A stretch of 64,000 nucleotides of DNA from Clarkia xantiana subsp. parviflora (GCA_036873135.1 JAPTYO010000059.1:11959066-12023065); one strand, 5' to 3'; positions 11,380 through 21,965 are shown, numbered from the stretch's first letter. A program made the numbers and translations. The notes: generated by a model not told the origin, from the letters alone.

Positions 11380-12081
11380 ATGACGAACAGTAGGGTGTCC
11401 AGGCCCCAACACCCACCCGGGGGCAATGGGCGGAGAAGAGAACCCATACCTCCAGGGAGGCGGCCTGACCCTGGGAAGCAGCCAATGCATCCAGAGCCCC
11501 AAGAAATACCACAACCTCCTCAGCAACAGAACAACCAGGAGGGAGGACCTTCACGCCCAGCTGGGGCTGAGTCCTCCACAGCCTCCACCCCCCGGGCAAG
11601 AAGGCCACAGAGAGCAAGAGGACAACAGGGAGTGCCTTCCCACAACACGGCACCCCCTGAGGGATACTATTATGAGGAGCAACCACAAAGGTACCCATAT
11701 GGGATGCCGGAACAAAGAAATGATAACCGCGCCCACACAGCATATGCAAGGCCAGCATACACCCAAGGGACTTACACTGAAGCTCATGAGGAGGAGCAGA
11801 TCCCGACAGAAGAGCACTACTCGCACCCTCGAGCAGGGCAGCGAGAGGAGCAAAGAAGATATTACCAGGAGCCACCCCCAGAGGGAAGGCAACAATTCGT
11901 GCCTCCTAGGCAACAGCAAAACAACAGGGCTTACACCCCGCTTGGGGAGGAAAGACAAGCAAGACCTCCAAGGAGGCAGGACTTCTATGAAACACCCCAG
12001 CAGGCGTATCAAGAGTACACCTACAGTCCATACCAGCAGGGACAAGGGAACCCAGTAAGCCCAGTCTACAACTACAATTGA
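11380..12081 (+). CDS. Gag N-terminal region of element C, before an in-frame stop
   Basis: This 233-residue frame starts about 50 bp after the LTR. It is rich in Pro, Gln, Arg and Tyr, low in hydrophobic residues and probably disordered, as the N-termini of Tat Gag proteins usually are. It ends at TGA (12079-12081). The downstream 845-residue Gag-protease frame is in the same register and continues directly (next residues YQRDYTPAQ), so the two parts were one polyprotein. A TGG-to-TGA change would explain the break, but that is an inference. No domain is recognisable in this N-terminal part. Confidence 0.65.
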   Translation: MTNSRVSRPQHPPGGNGRRREPIPPGRRPDPGKQPMHPEPQEIPQPPQQQNNQEGGPSRPAGAESSTASTPRARRPQRARGQQGVPSHNTAPPEGYYYEEQPQRYPYGMPEQRNDNRAHTAYARPAYTQGTYTEAHEEEQIPTEEHYSHPRAGQREEQRRYYQEPPPEGRQQFVPPRQQQNNRAYTPLGEERQARPPRRQDFYETPQQAYQEYTYSPYQQGQGNPVSPVYNYN

Positions 12082-12111
12082 TATCAGAGGGATTATACTC
12101 CGGCACAGGTA

Positions 12112-14649
12112 GTGATCACCCCGGAGGAGATAGAAGCCATGATAACCCGGAAATTGAATGAGTCAAAGAAACCCAGCCTGCATTGTCTAAGTGACAAGAC
12201 GAACCACCCTTTCACAAAGGAGCTGGAGATGAACAGGGTGCCAGACTCCCTGCACACTGTGCAAATTGCAAAGTACAATGGGAAGGGAGACTCCCTAGAG
12301 CATATCCAACAGCATGAGGCCTCTCTATTCGGGAGGACAACTGACGAAAGATACAAGGCACTTCTTTTCCCAAATACTCTATCAGGGGTGGCCTCACATT
12401 GGTTCTTCAGCTTGCCCTCTGAAAGCATCCACTCATGGGAGCAGCTAAAAGCTAAGTTTCTGCAGAGATACCTAGGGGAGAGGAAACTCCTCAAGGGAAC
12501 AGGCTCCATTGATGACGTAAAACAAGAATACGATGAAACCCTGGCCAGCTACTACACTAGGTTCAACCAGAATATTGCAGACATCCAGGGAGACATCACT
12601 GAAGGGGAGATAATCCGAGCCTTTATCAGAAATTTAGGTCGCTTTGGGTCAACATTGGCTGAAAAGATGGCCAAAAAGCCAGCAAGCACCTTGGAGGAGC
12701 TTGCAGGAAGAGTTAAAACGCATATTGACCTTGAGAGGCACAGGGCAAGCAAGAAGGCTAAAATCCAGGCAGCAAAGGAGGATAATCAAAGGCCAAACAA
12801 AGGCAAACCACCCCAGGCTCCACAGCATGCAAGGCAGCAGGAGTGGCGTCCGCCACAGCAGGAGTGGCGTCCACCACAGCAAAGAAACCAAATGGGTGAA
12901 CCCTTAAAGGCCAGAGAAATAAACGTCATTAAGTTCATCCCATTGAACGCCACTCCAGCCACCGTACTTAGAGAGATGCGGAACCAAAAGCTTTGGTCAC
13001 CCCCTGCAAGGTGGAGAGCCCCAATGGTAGGAAATCACAAGGATAGATGGTGTGACAACCACGAGGCTTATGGTCACGACACAAATGAATGCTTTAGCCT
13101 AAAGCTAAGCATAAACAACATCGTCCAGAGGGGAGAACTGAAACAGTTCGTAGACCATGGGGGCAATAGTATGCAACTGGGGCCACCACAGAAAGACAAG
13201 GGCAAGGGAAAGGTAGACTATAACCCTCCACCCAACAAAAGAGGAGTCATCAATATGATACATGGAGGAGCAGCATCAGGTGGCCCAACGGCTAACGCAA
13301 GAGAGGTCTATGCATCGAAGCTAAGCTCAGTGCCAAGGTGGAGAAAAAGGCCAAGAGAAGGAGAAGAAGTGAAGATCGAGTTCTCGGAGAAGGACAAGAG
13401 CCACATCGTCTTTCCACATGACGATGCTCTAGTTATTACTTTAGATATTGACAATTTTGATGTAAAGAGAATTTTGGTGGATGGGGGCAGCTCAGCTGAC
13501 CTCCTAAGCCTGAGAGTGTTGGAAGAGATAGGGAAAACCAAAGCAGACATCAATCCGGTCAACTTCCCCCTAGTTGGCTTCTCAGGGGCAACAAGTTACC
13601 CCCTGGGGATGATAACATTGCCAGTGACCATGGGCCAAGGATGGACCCAGCTGAAGGTAAATGTCAATTTCTTGGTGGTTGAAAGCCTGGGAGCCTACAA
13701 TGGGATCCTAGGAAGGACAACCATAAATCCATATGAAATAGTGCCATCCACTGTTCACCAGAAGCTGAAGTATATCACGGAGAACGGAGTTGGAGAAGTC
13801 CTGGGTGATCAACGCACGGCAAGACAATGCTATGTCAATTCAATGAGACATGGATCACACAGGACAGACACAGTGGCTGTGGTCATGGCAGGAGCCAACC
13901 AGAATAGAAGAAGGAGGGGAGGGAGACAAAGGCAAGGAAGGAGGAGGAGTGGAGTAACACTCCGTTTGAGCAGGCAGTTTTTTCAAACAGTGCCTACAAG
14001 GAGACACAGGAACAAGGCTGTGAAGGTGACATCCATACCTTGGCAGCCAGACACCATAATAGGGAACAGGACAAGGAACTCCATCCTAAAAGGCTTCCGC
14101 TACATAGATGATATCAAGCAAATGCCGCAGGAGTCTATATCAAGCTATTTCCAGAGATTCTTTGATTATGGTGCCAACATGGACATCACAAGGGGAGAAG
14201 CAGTCAGAGCATTCATCAGAAACATGCATCCAAGTTCATTTGAGGCCTATGGAGGGCTCTATGAGATGGTCATGACGAGCACAATGAGAGAGCTCAAGGC
14301 GAAGCTGGACAGGGCATTTGAACAAGAGGCGGAACAGTTGGATGAAGTTCCAGAAAGAGGAAGAGAAACAGACACATTGGGAGGAGGTGTCAATTTCACA
14401 TTCACACCCCTCACACTCAGCATAGAAGAAATTTTCCACAAGCACCTCAAGCAAGAGCTACCAGCATGCAGGGAGGAGGGCAAGGCCTTCCTAGGGAGAG
14501 ATGCACAGGGTTGGTGTGAGTACCATGGGACCTGGGGGCATCAAACCAACAACTGCATGGTGTTGAAGGTGGAAGTGGAAGAAATGATCTACAATGGAAG
14601 CTTCAAAGAGTACGTGGCAACAGACACAGTGACCACCCCATATCCTTAG
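12112..14649 (+). CDS. Gag-protease-second Gag polyprotein of element C
   Basis: This 845-residue frame is open throughout. Residues about 50-215 form a retrotransposon gag capsid domain (motifs SHWFFSLP, WEQLKAKFLQRYLG). Residues 314-327 are a CDNHEAYGHDTNEC zinc-knuckle-like motif. An aspartic protease follows, with its active site VDGGSSAD at residue 456 and GRTTINPYEIVPSTVHQ downstream. After an Arg-rich linker (near residue 600) comes a second copy of the C-terminal half of gag (about residues 664-745, IDDIKQ...YFQRF...ITRGEAVRAFIRNM) and a second knuckle, CEYHGTWGHQTNNC (residue 802). RT, RNase H and integrase are absent. The preceding in-frame segment 11380-12081 is probably the original N-terminus. 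An open frame this long in a non-autonomous element suggests Gag function is still used, or the copy is young. Confidence 0.85.
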   Translation: MITPEEIEAMITRKLNESKKPSLHCLSDKTNHPFTKELEMNRVPDSLHTVQIAKYNGKGDSLEHIQQHEASLFGRTTDERYKALLFPNTLSGVASHWFFSLPSESIHSWEQLKAKFLQRYLGERKLLKGTGSIDDVKQEYDETLASYYTRFNQNIADIQGDITEGEIIRAFIRNLGRFGSTLAEKMAKKPASTLEELAGRVKTHIDLERHRASKKAKIQAAKEDNQRPNKGKPPQAPQHARQQEWRPPQQEWRPPQQRNQMGEPLKAREINVIKFIPLNATPATVLREMRNQKLWSPPARWRAPMVGNHKDRWCDNHEAYGHDTNECFSLKLSINNIVQRGELKQFVDHGGNSMQLGPPQKDKGKGKVDYNPPPNKRGVINMIHGGAASGGPTANAREVYASKLSSVPRWRKRPREGEEVKIEFSEKDKSHIVFPHDDALVITLDIDNFDVKRILVDGGSSADLLSLRVLEEIGKTKADINPVNFPLVGFSGATSYPLGMITLPVTMGQGWTQLKVNVNFLVVESLGAYNGILGRTTINPYEIVPSTVHQKLKYITENGVGEVLGDQRTARQCYVNSMRHGSHRTDTVAVVMAGANQNRRRRGGRQRQGRRRSGVTLRLSRQFFQTVPTRRHRNKAVKVTSIPWQPDTIIGNRTRNSILKGFRYIDDIKQMPQESISSYFQRFFDYGANMDITRGEAVRAFIRNMHPSSFEAYGGLYEMVMTSTMRELKAKLDRAFEQEAEQLDEVPERGRETDTLGGGVNFTFTPLTLSIEEIFHKHLKQELPACREEGKAFLGRDAQGWCEYHGTWGHQTNNCMVLKVEVEEMIYNGSFKEYVATDTVTTPYP

Positions 14650-14659
14650 TTTCATATCT

Positions 14660-14914
14660 AGCATTTTGCATGTTTTAGCTTTACAAGCTTTTCAAAAAAC
14701 AACTCTTGAGAAGGAGAACTCACGAAGTTACTCCAACTCTACAACTATCTTCGATTTCCTACAAAGGATGTCTTGGTGCACCAAGGCATCCCGAGTGTAC
14801 AAAAACATGAATGCTCCTAAGAGAGTAGTAGTTATTCAAAAGTATTTACCAGTGAATGTGATGTTACAATCACCAAGTTATCCTTACACAGATATGACTT
14901 CAAGTCAACAACCT
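14660..14914 (+). other. Element C spacer after the gag frame
   Basis: This non-coding stretch follows the gag stop codon and leads into the tandem repeats. Nothing else is recognisable. Confidence 0.5.
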
Positions 14915-15475
14915 TCGACGCCCCCAAGAGCGTATCTTGAGAGTAGTCTTCGTACTACGACATTCGACGCCCCCAAGAGCGTATCTTGAGAGTAGTGTTC
15001 ATACTACGACCTTCGACGCCCCCAAGAGCGTATCTTGAGAGTAGTGTTCATACTACGACCTTCGACGCCCCCAAGAGCGTATCTTGAGAGTAGTTATTAT
15101 ACTACGACCTTCGACGCACCAAGAGCGTATCTTGAGAGTGGTTTCCAAAAACTACGAACTTCGACGCCCCCAAGAGCGTATCTTGAGAGTAGTGTTCATA
15201 CTACAACCTTCGACGCCCCCAAGAGCGTATCTTGAGAGTAGTTATTACACTACGACTTCGACGCACCAAGAGCGTATCTTGAGAGTGGTTTCCAAAAACT
15301 ACGAATTCGACGCCCCCAGGAGCGTATCTTGAGGTAGATTTGCAACCTACCAGATTCGACGCCCCCAAGAGCGTATCTTGAGGTAGAAAAAACACTACCA
15401 GTTCGACGCCCCCAAGAGCGTATCTTGAGGTAGATTTCAAACTACCAGTTCGACGCCCACCAGGAGCGTATCTTT
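14915..15475 (+). repeat. ~49-bp tandem array with hairpins, element C
   Basis: About eleven units share 'ttcgacgcccccaagagcgtatcttgag' followed by a short hairpin. Early units have GTAGT-6 nt-ACTAC; later units have GGTAG-8 or 9 nt-CTACC with different loops. Unit length drifts from about 49 to 41 bp. The array is non-coding. Confidence 0.8.
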
Positions 15476-15790
15476 GGTCTAACCTGAGCCCTCCGGGAGC
15501 CTATCCTGCGAAACGTTAAGTGCCGTCCGAGAGCCTGTCTCGTGAACAGTTTGACACCCGTCAAGAAGGTATCGGTGGACTAACCTGTGCCCTCCGGGAG
15601 CCTATCCTGCGAAACGTTAAGTGCCGTCCGAGAGCCTGTCTCGTGAACAGTTTGACACCCGTCAAGAAGGTATCGGTGGACTAACCTGTGCCCTCCGGGA
15701 GCCTATCCTGTGAAACGTTAAGTGCCGTCCGAGAGCCTGTCTCGTGAAAAGATTTCGACGCCCACCAAGAGCGTATCTTTGGTCTAACAG
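15476..15790 (+). repeat. ~118-bp tandem array, element C
   Basis: Two and a half near-identical copies contain 'ccctccgggagcctatcctg', 'cgttaagtgccgtccgagag', 'cctgtctcgtgaacag' and 'gacacccgtcaagaaggtat'. The last copy is fused to a unit of the previous array ('gacgcccaccaagagcgtat'). Confidence 0.8.
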
Positions 15791-15834
15791 TACAACGTAT
15801 ACCGTGTAAGGGGTATCAGAAGAGATCATCACAC

Positions 15835-15925
15835 CATGCTTAGAAGGATACCATGTTTAAGAGGGTACCATGTTTAGAAGGGTACCATGCTTAGAAGGAT
15901 ACCATGCTCGGAAGGGTAACATGAG
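15835..15925 (+). repeat. Short 'agaaggataccatg' tandem repeat
   Basis: Five copies of a 17-18 bp unit 'taccatgcttagaaggg/a' occur between the larger arrays and the 3' end of the antisense gene. Confidence 0.7.
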
Positions 15926-16273
15926 AAAGAAATTTCTAAGTAAAGTAATGTGAAGAACAAGTAATGTTTTTTCTTTATGAAATGACAGGTAAGACACGAA
16001 GGAAAACACGAAAGAAGGATAAGTAAAGGAAACACACCAAGTAAAGAGTCCATACCCAAAGAGCCATACACAAGGCATAGGGAGCCATCATGAGAAGAGA
16101 TATATACAAAAGCATGAGAAGCACTAATGTAAAGGCAAACGAACCACGTAGTCAACAACATAATGTGGCAAAGGAAAGTAACAACAAACACCATCACAAT
16201 CTCAAAGGACACTCAACCCATACAAGGGGAGAAGGAGTGTAATTATATACAAGGATAGCATGAGATAAACACG

Positions 16274-18572
16274 TCAGTCAGAACCTTCAGGGGAGTCACC
16301 CTCACCCCCTGAAGCTGAACCGCCAGCGGAAATGGATGAAGAGGAGGAGTCCGAGGTACCAATCTCCACAGGTGTAGCATCCACCTGGGCAGGGGCAGGC
16401 TCGTCTGCAACGGCAGCCTGACCCATCAGAACAGTCGCGTAGCCAGTGGCATATGGCCCAAAGTCACCAAGGTCACCAAAGGGGAACTGAGGATCAATCC
16501 GGTATATGTGATCAACCAGATACTCACCGAACTGGTTCATCTCCTGGGTGAGACGCGTGCTATAGTCGGCGGTGAAGGCAGAGGAGGCCTTGTATTCAGA
16601 TACCGCGACAGCCCTCTCCTCCGCCCGACACTTAGTCTCCAACCTCTGTAGCTCCTCAGAATGGACAGACGCGGCAACCTCAGCTTCCCGGCGCAAACTG
16701 CCCACAGTGGTCTCGAGCAAGGACACCTGGTCCTGGAGCTCCTGCAGCCTCAAATCAGATATACGCGCCTTCTCGGTAGCAGTGGCGACCTCCGCCTTGA
16801 GAGAAACCTGGCTGTCCTCAAGGGTCTTCCTCTCGTCAGATAACTCGAGCACGAGCGAGGACATGTTCACCATGTCAGATATGCCCTAACAATTCAAACA
16901 AGGGATGAATAACCGAAAGATAGACATTATGAAAGAAATAAGAGGAAAGCAAAGAACAACTTACAGGTGCATAACGAGAGAGTACCCCTTGAACAAAGCG
17001 CCGAGTCTCCCCAGGAGACTTGGGCGGAGCAACACGATCCCCAGGGGGAACGGCACCGCGGAGGACGCGGACACCAACCTCAGGAGTCCGCAAAGAGGAA
17101 GTGCTATCAAGGTGGAACTCCTTCAGACCAGCGAAGGGAGTCCACTCAGACCCAATAACATCTTCATCAGTGAGCCGTGTGAAATCCTTCCGACTTAAAG
17201 TCGGAGGCCCACCTACACAAGCAAAGCAAGTCAAAGGAGAGTATAAACATACAAGGATCAGCACAAGGTAGAGATCATACCTGAGGACCGTGCCCTCGGC
17301 TGGGGGGCAGGGGAACCACCACCAGCAGGTCGCTTCCCTTTGTCAGCCAGGGAAGGCACCTCTTCGACCACCATCTCCTTATCACGAGATAGGGTCGGAG
17401 GACGAGCAGTAGGCGAAGCAGGATCCACAGCCTTCTTCCTCTTAGCAGCCGAGGCCCCGGCCTCAGAATCAGATCGCCGCGGCTTGGACTTGGAAGGTCC
17501 AGAATCTCTGCCAACGGAGACGACCCTCTCAGTCACCAAGGGGGAGCGCACTAGCAAAATAAGAAAAACAAGATAAGGAAAACATAAGTTACATCATAAA
17601 GAAGCAAATAGGAGAAAGCATACCAGAGGCCCCAGCCTTCTTCCCAGGCAGGGGGGATTTCTTCAAAGCAGAACTAGAAGGAGCCTTCCTCTTGCTCAAA
17701 TCAACAGGGGCTCCCTGCATGTTATAGGTTTTTCCATGAAACCAACCTACAAAGGAAGAGCAGAAGGTAAATAAAGATGGAAAGACCAAGTGACATACCG
17801 AGCCCCCGGAGTCAGGAGTCAGACTGATCCCGGCCTCGTAAAGGTCCGTCTCAGTTATTAAAGACACGGGGCAGTAAGACCGGGTCCTGTTGCTCTCGTG
17901 AATGATCTTCATAGTCTTCAAATCATCCGAAGAGAACTCTCCAAAAGCAGGCCAACCATCGGACCGATCCTCATTCAGGACCGACCAAGTGACGTATCGG
18001 TCCGTAATGAAGAAGTAATGCTTAGCCCAGTGACTGGCCGAATTGTCAATCTGGGTCACGAAACGGAGGGAGGTATCCCACTCGATCCCACTCAACCCGA
18101 AGTCAGAAAATCGGGGATCTTTGAAGGTCGGATGGCGAGTTACGAAACTCGCAAACCCCACCCTCGTCCGGTACTGGAACCGATAGAAGCATCGGAATAG
18201 AACGAGAGAGTACTTCCAGGAGTACCAATGGCACAATACCCGGAAGCCCACCCAGACGCGGAGGGCACTGGGGGCAAGGTTCGCAGGAGAAATCCTGAAG
18301 AACCTGCTCAACTCTATAAGCTCGTCACAGTAAGGTAGCCTCAGCCCGAATCGGATCTGAGAGGGGTACACGGCGACCTTCCCTATAGGAGGCTCCGTCG
18401 CCGTCCCGCGAGTATTCCCCAAGGAGGGGAGAAAAGGATACAGAGGCTCATCTAGGGGACTGATATCTCCTAGGGTGACATGTTCGTTGTAATCGGACCT
18501 AGTGATATGGTTCTCTGACAGAATAGCAAGACCTAAGGCAAAGACAGCAAGAAACCCCAAAGCACGAATCAA
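16274..18572 (-). CDS. Antisense spliced gene in element C, Transposase_28-like ('putative gypsy type transposon')
   Basis: Four blocks on the minus strand join in frame with consensus splice sites: 18572-17624, 17550-17281, 17212-16965 and 16885-16274, giving about 692 residues. Donors are GTATGC, GTATGA and GTAAGT; each acceptor is preceded by a T-rich tract ending TAG. The first block matches the 'putative gypsy type transposon' family (Pfam Transposase_28): IGKVAVYP, FGLRLPY, FFRISPANLAPSALRVWVGF. The second and third are basic and disordered. The last has a long heptad-like coiled coil, then a Ser/Glu-rich tail. A T-rich 52-nt stretch at 17798-17747 has intron-like ends but must be read through to keep frame. 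The start is uncertain; 18572 is the first ATG, and an upstream exon near 18740-18660 is possible. Antisense extra ORFs are known in Tat-lineage elements. Their function is unknown. Confidence 0.65.
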
Positions 18573-20328
18573 ATTTCGACTAACACCCCAATGAAGGTCA
18601 CGATACTAAGCTAGCAATAGGAAAGGAAGTAAAACAACCGAAAAGGAAGAGAAAAAGGAACTCACTCATCCTTCGGAGAATACGGCGTCTCTGAAGAGTC
18701 TGCGTACGTGGACACCACCAGGAATATAGTACCTGCCACGACACGACGAATATCAAGATAAGAGAAATTTCCGAGGAACCGGAAATACCCCGACACTCAA
18801 CCAACCACAACAACCGAGTCAAATAGTTTTATCCAAGCCTAAGGTCGGGTTTTGGAAAAAATTACCATTATACCCTCCAACAAAGATTAACACACCAACG
18901 GCGGCACGACATCAAATTCAAGACCGAGATAACCCAATCGGACAAGAAACCATATCCGGACGACCGGCAAACATTTTTCCCCAAAATCCACAACTACCAA
19001 CGACTATCTACGGCAATCCCACGTTCAATCAAATTTCGGCAATCAAACATCGGCAATCAAACATCGGCAATCAAGCATCGGCAATCAAATATCAACGATT
19101 CAAAAATCGACATCTTGTACGACAACGGAAAGGAAAAGAATGGACCTTCGGAAAACCCGACCCGATGTGATAAACGGGTCCGGAATTCGAATTTGAACGT
19201 TGCCGGAAATCAGCCCCTCGCCGGAGCCCCAACTCCGTCGTCGCCGGAGTCGCTCCCAGCCGTCCTTTCGCCGCCGGAGTCCGCCCCAGATCACGTCGGA
19301 GTCCTCCTGTCCCGCCGTCGACTGCTCCGGCCGAAGCTAGCGCTGCCGTCGTCGGAGGTAAATTCGCCGTCGAAGCCTCCCGACGCCGCTGCTCGTCTGG
19401 TCGCCGCCCTCCGTCGACCAAGCTTGTACCGCGTCGCTTTCGTCCGTCAGCCGCCGGAAGTCACGTCGCCGTCGACCGCCAATGTCGGACCAGGCTCCAC
19501 CTCCGTCAGCAGCAGCTTCGACGTCGCCCTGGTCTGCCGGTCCGTCCCGCCTTCACGTCGCCGTCTCGAGCCGCCAATCCACTAGCCGGCCCCGTCCCGT
19601 GCTGGTGGTCTCCTCCCGCCGGAGCTGCTGGCCGGATTTTTGCCCCTTGGTGAAAATTTCGGCCGGCCCTTACCTTGGAGGTGCTCTCAAAACTTTTCTT
19701 GCTCTCCAAGGGTGAGTGAAGAGAGAAGATGGTGGCTATGGTGATTCTTTGAGGTATTTTTCTAACTCCTTTCTATTTTAAAGGATGATAGGGTTTTTTA
19801 GAGGGTTTTAATCACCACCATCCATCTAGCCTTAAAAATAATCTAAGGGCCAAGGAAAAACCATCGTTTTTATCCTTTTCACCTATAGCTAAGTATACCT
19901 CTATACTTAGAAAAATTGTCAAGATAGTTTTATTTTTGAGCATTCCATACTTAGGAAAATTTTTGGCCAAAATTAAAATTTCTCCTTATTTAGATGGAAT
20001 CCCGGCACGAAATTGAAGCGTAAGTTATTTAGTTGCATTCGTATCACACCCCTGTACAAGTTTGTATTTTTTGAGTATACACCTGTAGCAGAGATAAGTT
20101 TATTACTCCCACCTCAGACGGACGCGTGTCTAGGCACACGTCCGGGCTACTCTGACGTTTACAATTCCTCTATCTCAGTAGACAGGGGGGCAGAGTCAGA
20201 GGCACGTATCCACGGGTAAGCAAGCATTCAGACAAAGAAGGTAAAATCCCGGTTTCAAATTGCGCGTGTCATACCATCCTAAAATAGAGTCAATCAAGGG
20301 TTAGGCCATTGGTTGACTCGGGGGCATG
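18573..20328. other. Element C 3' non-coding region with GC-rich block
   Basis: This lies upstream of the antisense gene and before the 3' LTR, so it should include that gene's promoter and 5' leader. Short direct repeats 'cggcaatcaaacat' occur at 19038-19085. At 19195-19640 is a strongly GC-rich, Pro/Ser/Arg-coding-like block open in several frames ('gccgccggagtc' motifs); it resembles the GC-rich island in the LTR of A in style but has no recognisable domain. 'gactcgggggcatg' at the end is the likely polypurine tract. Confidence 0.5.
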
Positions 20329-21236
20329 TGATGGATATACGCCCAATTTGAACCCGTTGACTTCCGAACCGTTGTATTTTTATCGTCCCATTTATGATTG
20401 CGAATCGAAACTTCAACCCGGACACTTCGCGAGAACATCGACGGCTCGGACGGGGCCGAAGCGCCCGTCCGACATAGGCGAACTCACCTAGGTGAGGTTG
20501 GGTGGCCACACCCGACCTCCCCTAGGGGAGATCGGGTCAGCCGACCCGATCTCCCCTAGGGGAGATCGGGTTGGCCAACCCGATCTCTCCTAGGAGAGAT
20601 CGGGTCGGCCAACCCGATCTCTCCTAGGAGAGATCGGGTCGGCCAACCCGATCCCTCCTAGGAGGGGTGGGGTTGGCCAACCCCACCCTCCCTAGGAGGG
20701 GTTGGGTGTCCTCACCCAACCCCTACCCTTGGGGGTCGGATTTCTCCCCCCCCAAGGGTCCCGGCACCCCTTTCAGACGCCCATGCTCGGTCCACTCCGC
20801 CTGCCTCATCCGAATCCTAAAGTCTTAATTATACGCTTAAAGGTTAATTAATTGTGTTTAAAGGCTAACGATGTCATTAAGCCACCTTAATGACACCGTT
20901 GCCTATAAATACCCCACCTTCACAACTCATTTGAACATCTTGGCCATTTTGAACAATTTAGCTCTGACATCTCTCTAGCTTTATCTCTCTAGAAATATAG
21001 TTCTGACTTAGGCATCGGAGAGGGTTCACCAGGCACCACCCCCCCCTCCTCCGTGTCTGGTATTGCCCCTTTTGCAGGGCAAAGGGAGAGAAGAAGAGAA
21101 GGAACCAAGGGAAGAAGGAAAGGAAGAAGGACATAGACAAAGGCAAGGCAACTCGAGAAGACCGGATCATACACATCCCCCGTAAGGAGTAAGATCAAAG
21201 CCGACACCCCGTTGACCTAGATCTCATAACTTAACA
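20329..21236 (+). repeat. 3' LTR of element C
   Basis: This 908-bp LTR starts TGATGGATATACGCCC and ends TTAACACA. The TATAAAT box is at 20904-20910. It is nearly identical to 10490-11328 except for about 70 extra bp of palindrome units ('cgatctctcctaggagagatcgg') around 20580-20650. The near-identity suggests recent insertion. Confidence 0.92.
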
Positions 21237-21241
21237 CACTA

Positions 21242-21945
21242 CAAAACCCGATTTCGAGCTAACCGGGGGAAACCGGGCAAGTCGCGAACTTGCCCGGCAC
21301 CCCCGGGGGGCTTACCCGGAAATTCCGGGTAAGTCCCAGCTTACCCGGAATTCCGGGTAAGTTTAACACCCGGGGGGTGTCGCGCACACCCCCCATTTCG
21401 TCTCGAATGTATAGGAGACCCGATTTTTAACTAACTCCTATATGTCCGAGACCTATGTTTCAAAGGCGCGCGCGTCCCGCTCGTGACAGCCGCCTGAGAC
21501 GCGCGTCAGAGTCCTTTTCCCGAAGCTCTCCCCTGCATCCCGGTTCACATTTCCACATTGAACCGGGTCAAAACCGGTTTACGGTCCAAGGTTGCCTATA
21601 AATAGCCACCTTGGGGGTAAACATTTTCAAGTCACTTTCGGGGTGAGAATCAAGAAAAGCTCTGACCTCTCTCTAAAAACTCTCTTTCTCTCTCTAGAAA
21701 CCATCTGATGTTGATCGTCGGAGCGAGCGCACCAAGCACCCCCCCCTCTCCACGGGTGTTGCTTGGTAATGCTCCTCTCGCAGGTGCAGAAGGACGGTGT
21801 TTTAGAGAGCCCGTAGGACTTATCGCTGTTCTGAAGACGAAGTTAAGGCCCGTACCCGACTCTAGAGAACGGACTTGGCTCACACCTACCCCGAAGACTT
21901 CGACGAGTTATCCAGCGTGCAACCCGCAGTAACTTGGTCGAAACA
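21242..21945 (+). repeat. 5' LTR of element B, second segment
   Basis: The B LTR resumes here after C and its CACTA duplication. It has palindromes 'gcttacccggaaattccgggtaagc' (21310-21360), TATAAATA at 21597-21604, the CTCTGACCTCTCTCT leader, and ends GGTCGAAACA. It matches 27654-28385, which carries one more palindrome unit of about 29 bp. Confidence 0.9.
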
Positions 21946-21947
21946 CT

Positions 21948-21965
21948 TGGCGCCGTCTGTGGGAA
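21948..21965 (+). promoter_or_regulatory. Primer-binding site of element B
   Basis: TGGCGCCGTCTGTGGGAA lies two bases after the LTR. It shares its first 13 bases with the PBS of C and the TGGCGCCG core of tRNA-Asp type sites. A second, diverged copy of the motif (CTTGGCGCCATCCGTGGA) occurs at about 22097-22114, inside the gag frame. Confidence 0.7.

Larger units (their letters stand above)
10490..21236 (+). mobile_element. Element C: Tat/Retand-like LTR retrotransposon, innermost, 10.7 kb
   Basis: C is flanked by CACTA at 10485-10489 and 21237-21241. Its LTRs are 10490-11328 and 20329-21236. Order inside: 5' LTR, PBS, gag-protease-gag frame (plus strand), three kinds of tandem repeat, an antisense spliced gene (minus strand), a GC-rich block, polypurine-like 'gactcgggggcatg' and the 3' LTR. 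No RT, RNase H or integrase is present, so it must be non-autonomous. Extra antisense genes between pol and the 3' LTR are known in some Tat-lineage elements, which supports the lineage call. Confidence 0.9.

Noticed and set aside
11378..12058. Other frames overlapping the gag N-terminus on both strands
   Set aside because: Shadows of the GC-rich, Pro/Gln-coding gag frame; they lack the continuation into the capsid domain.
14890..15480. Plus-strand frames encoding repeated PRAYLESS-type peptides
   Set aside because: Products of the ~49-bp tandem repeat; the frame changes with each indel and no protein is conserved.
17747..17798. A 52-nt intron in the antisense gene of C
   Set aside because: Ends look like GT...AG, but splicing shifts the frame into an early stop, while read-through keeps the frame; 52 nt is also short for a plant intron.
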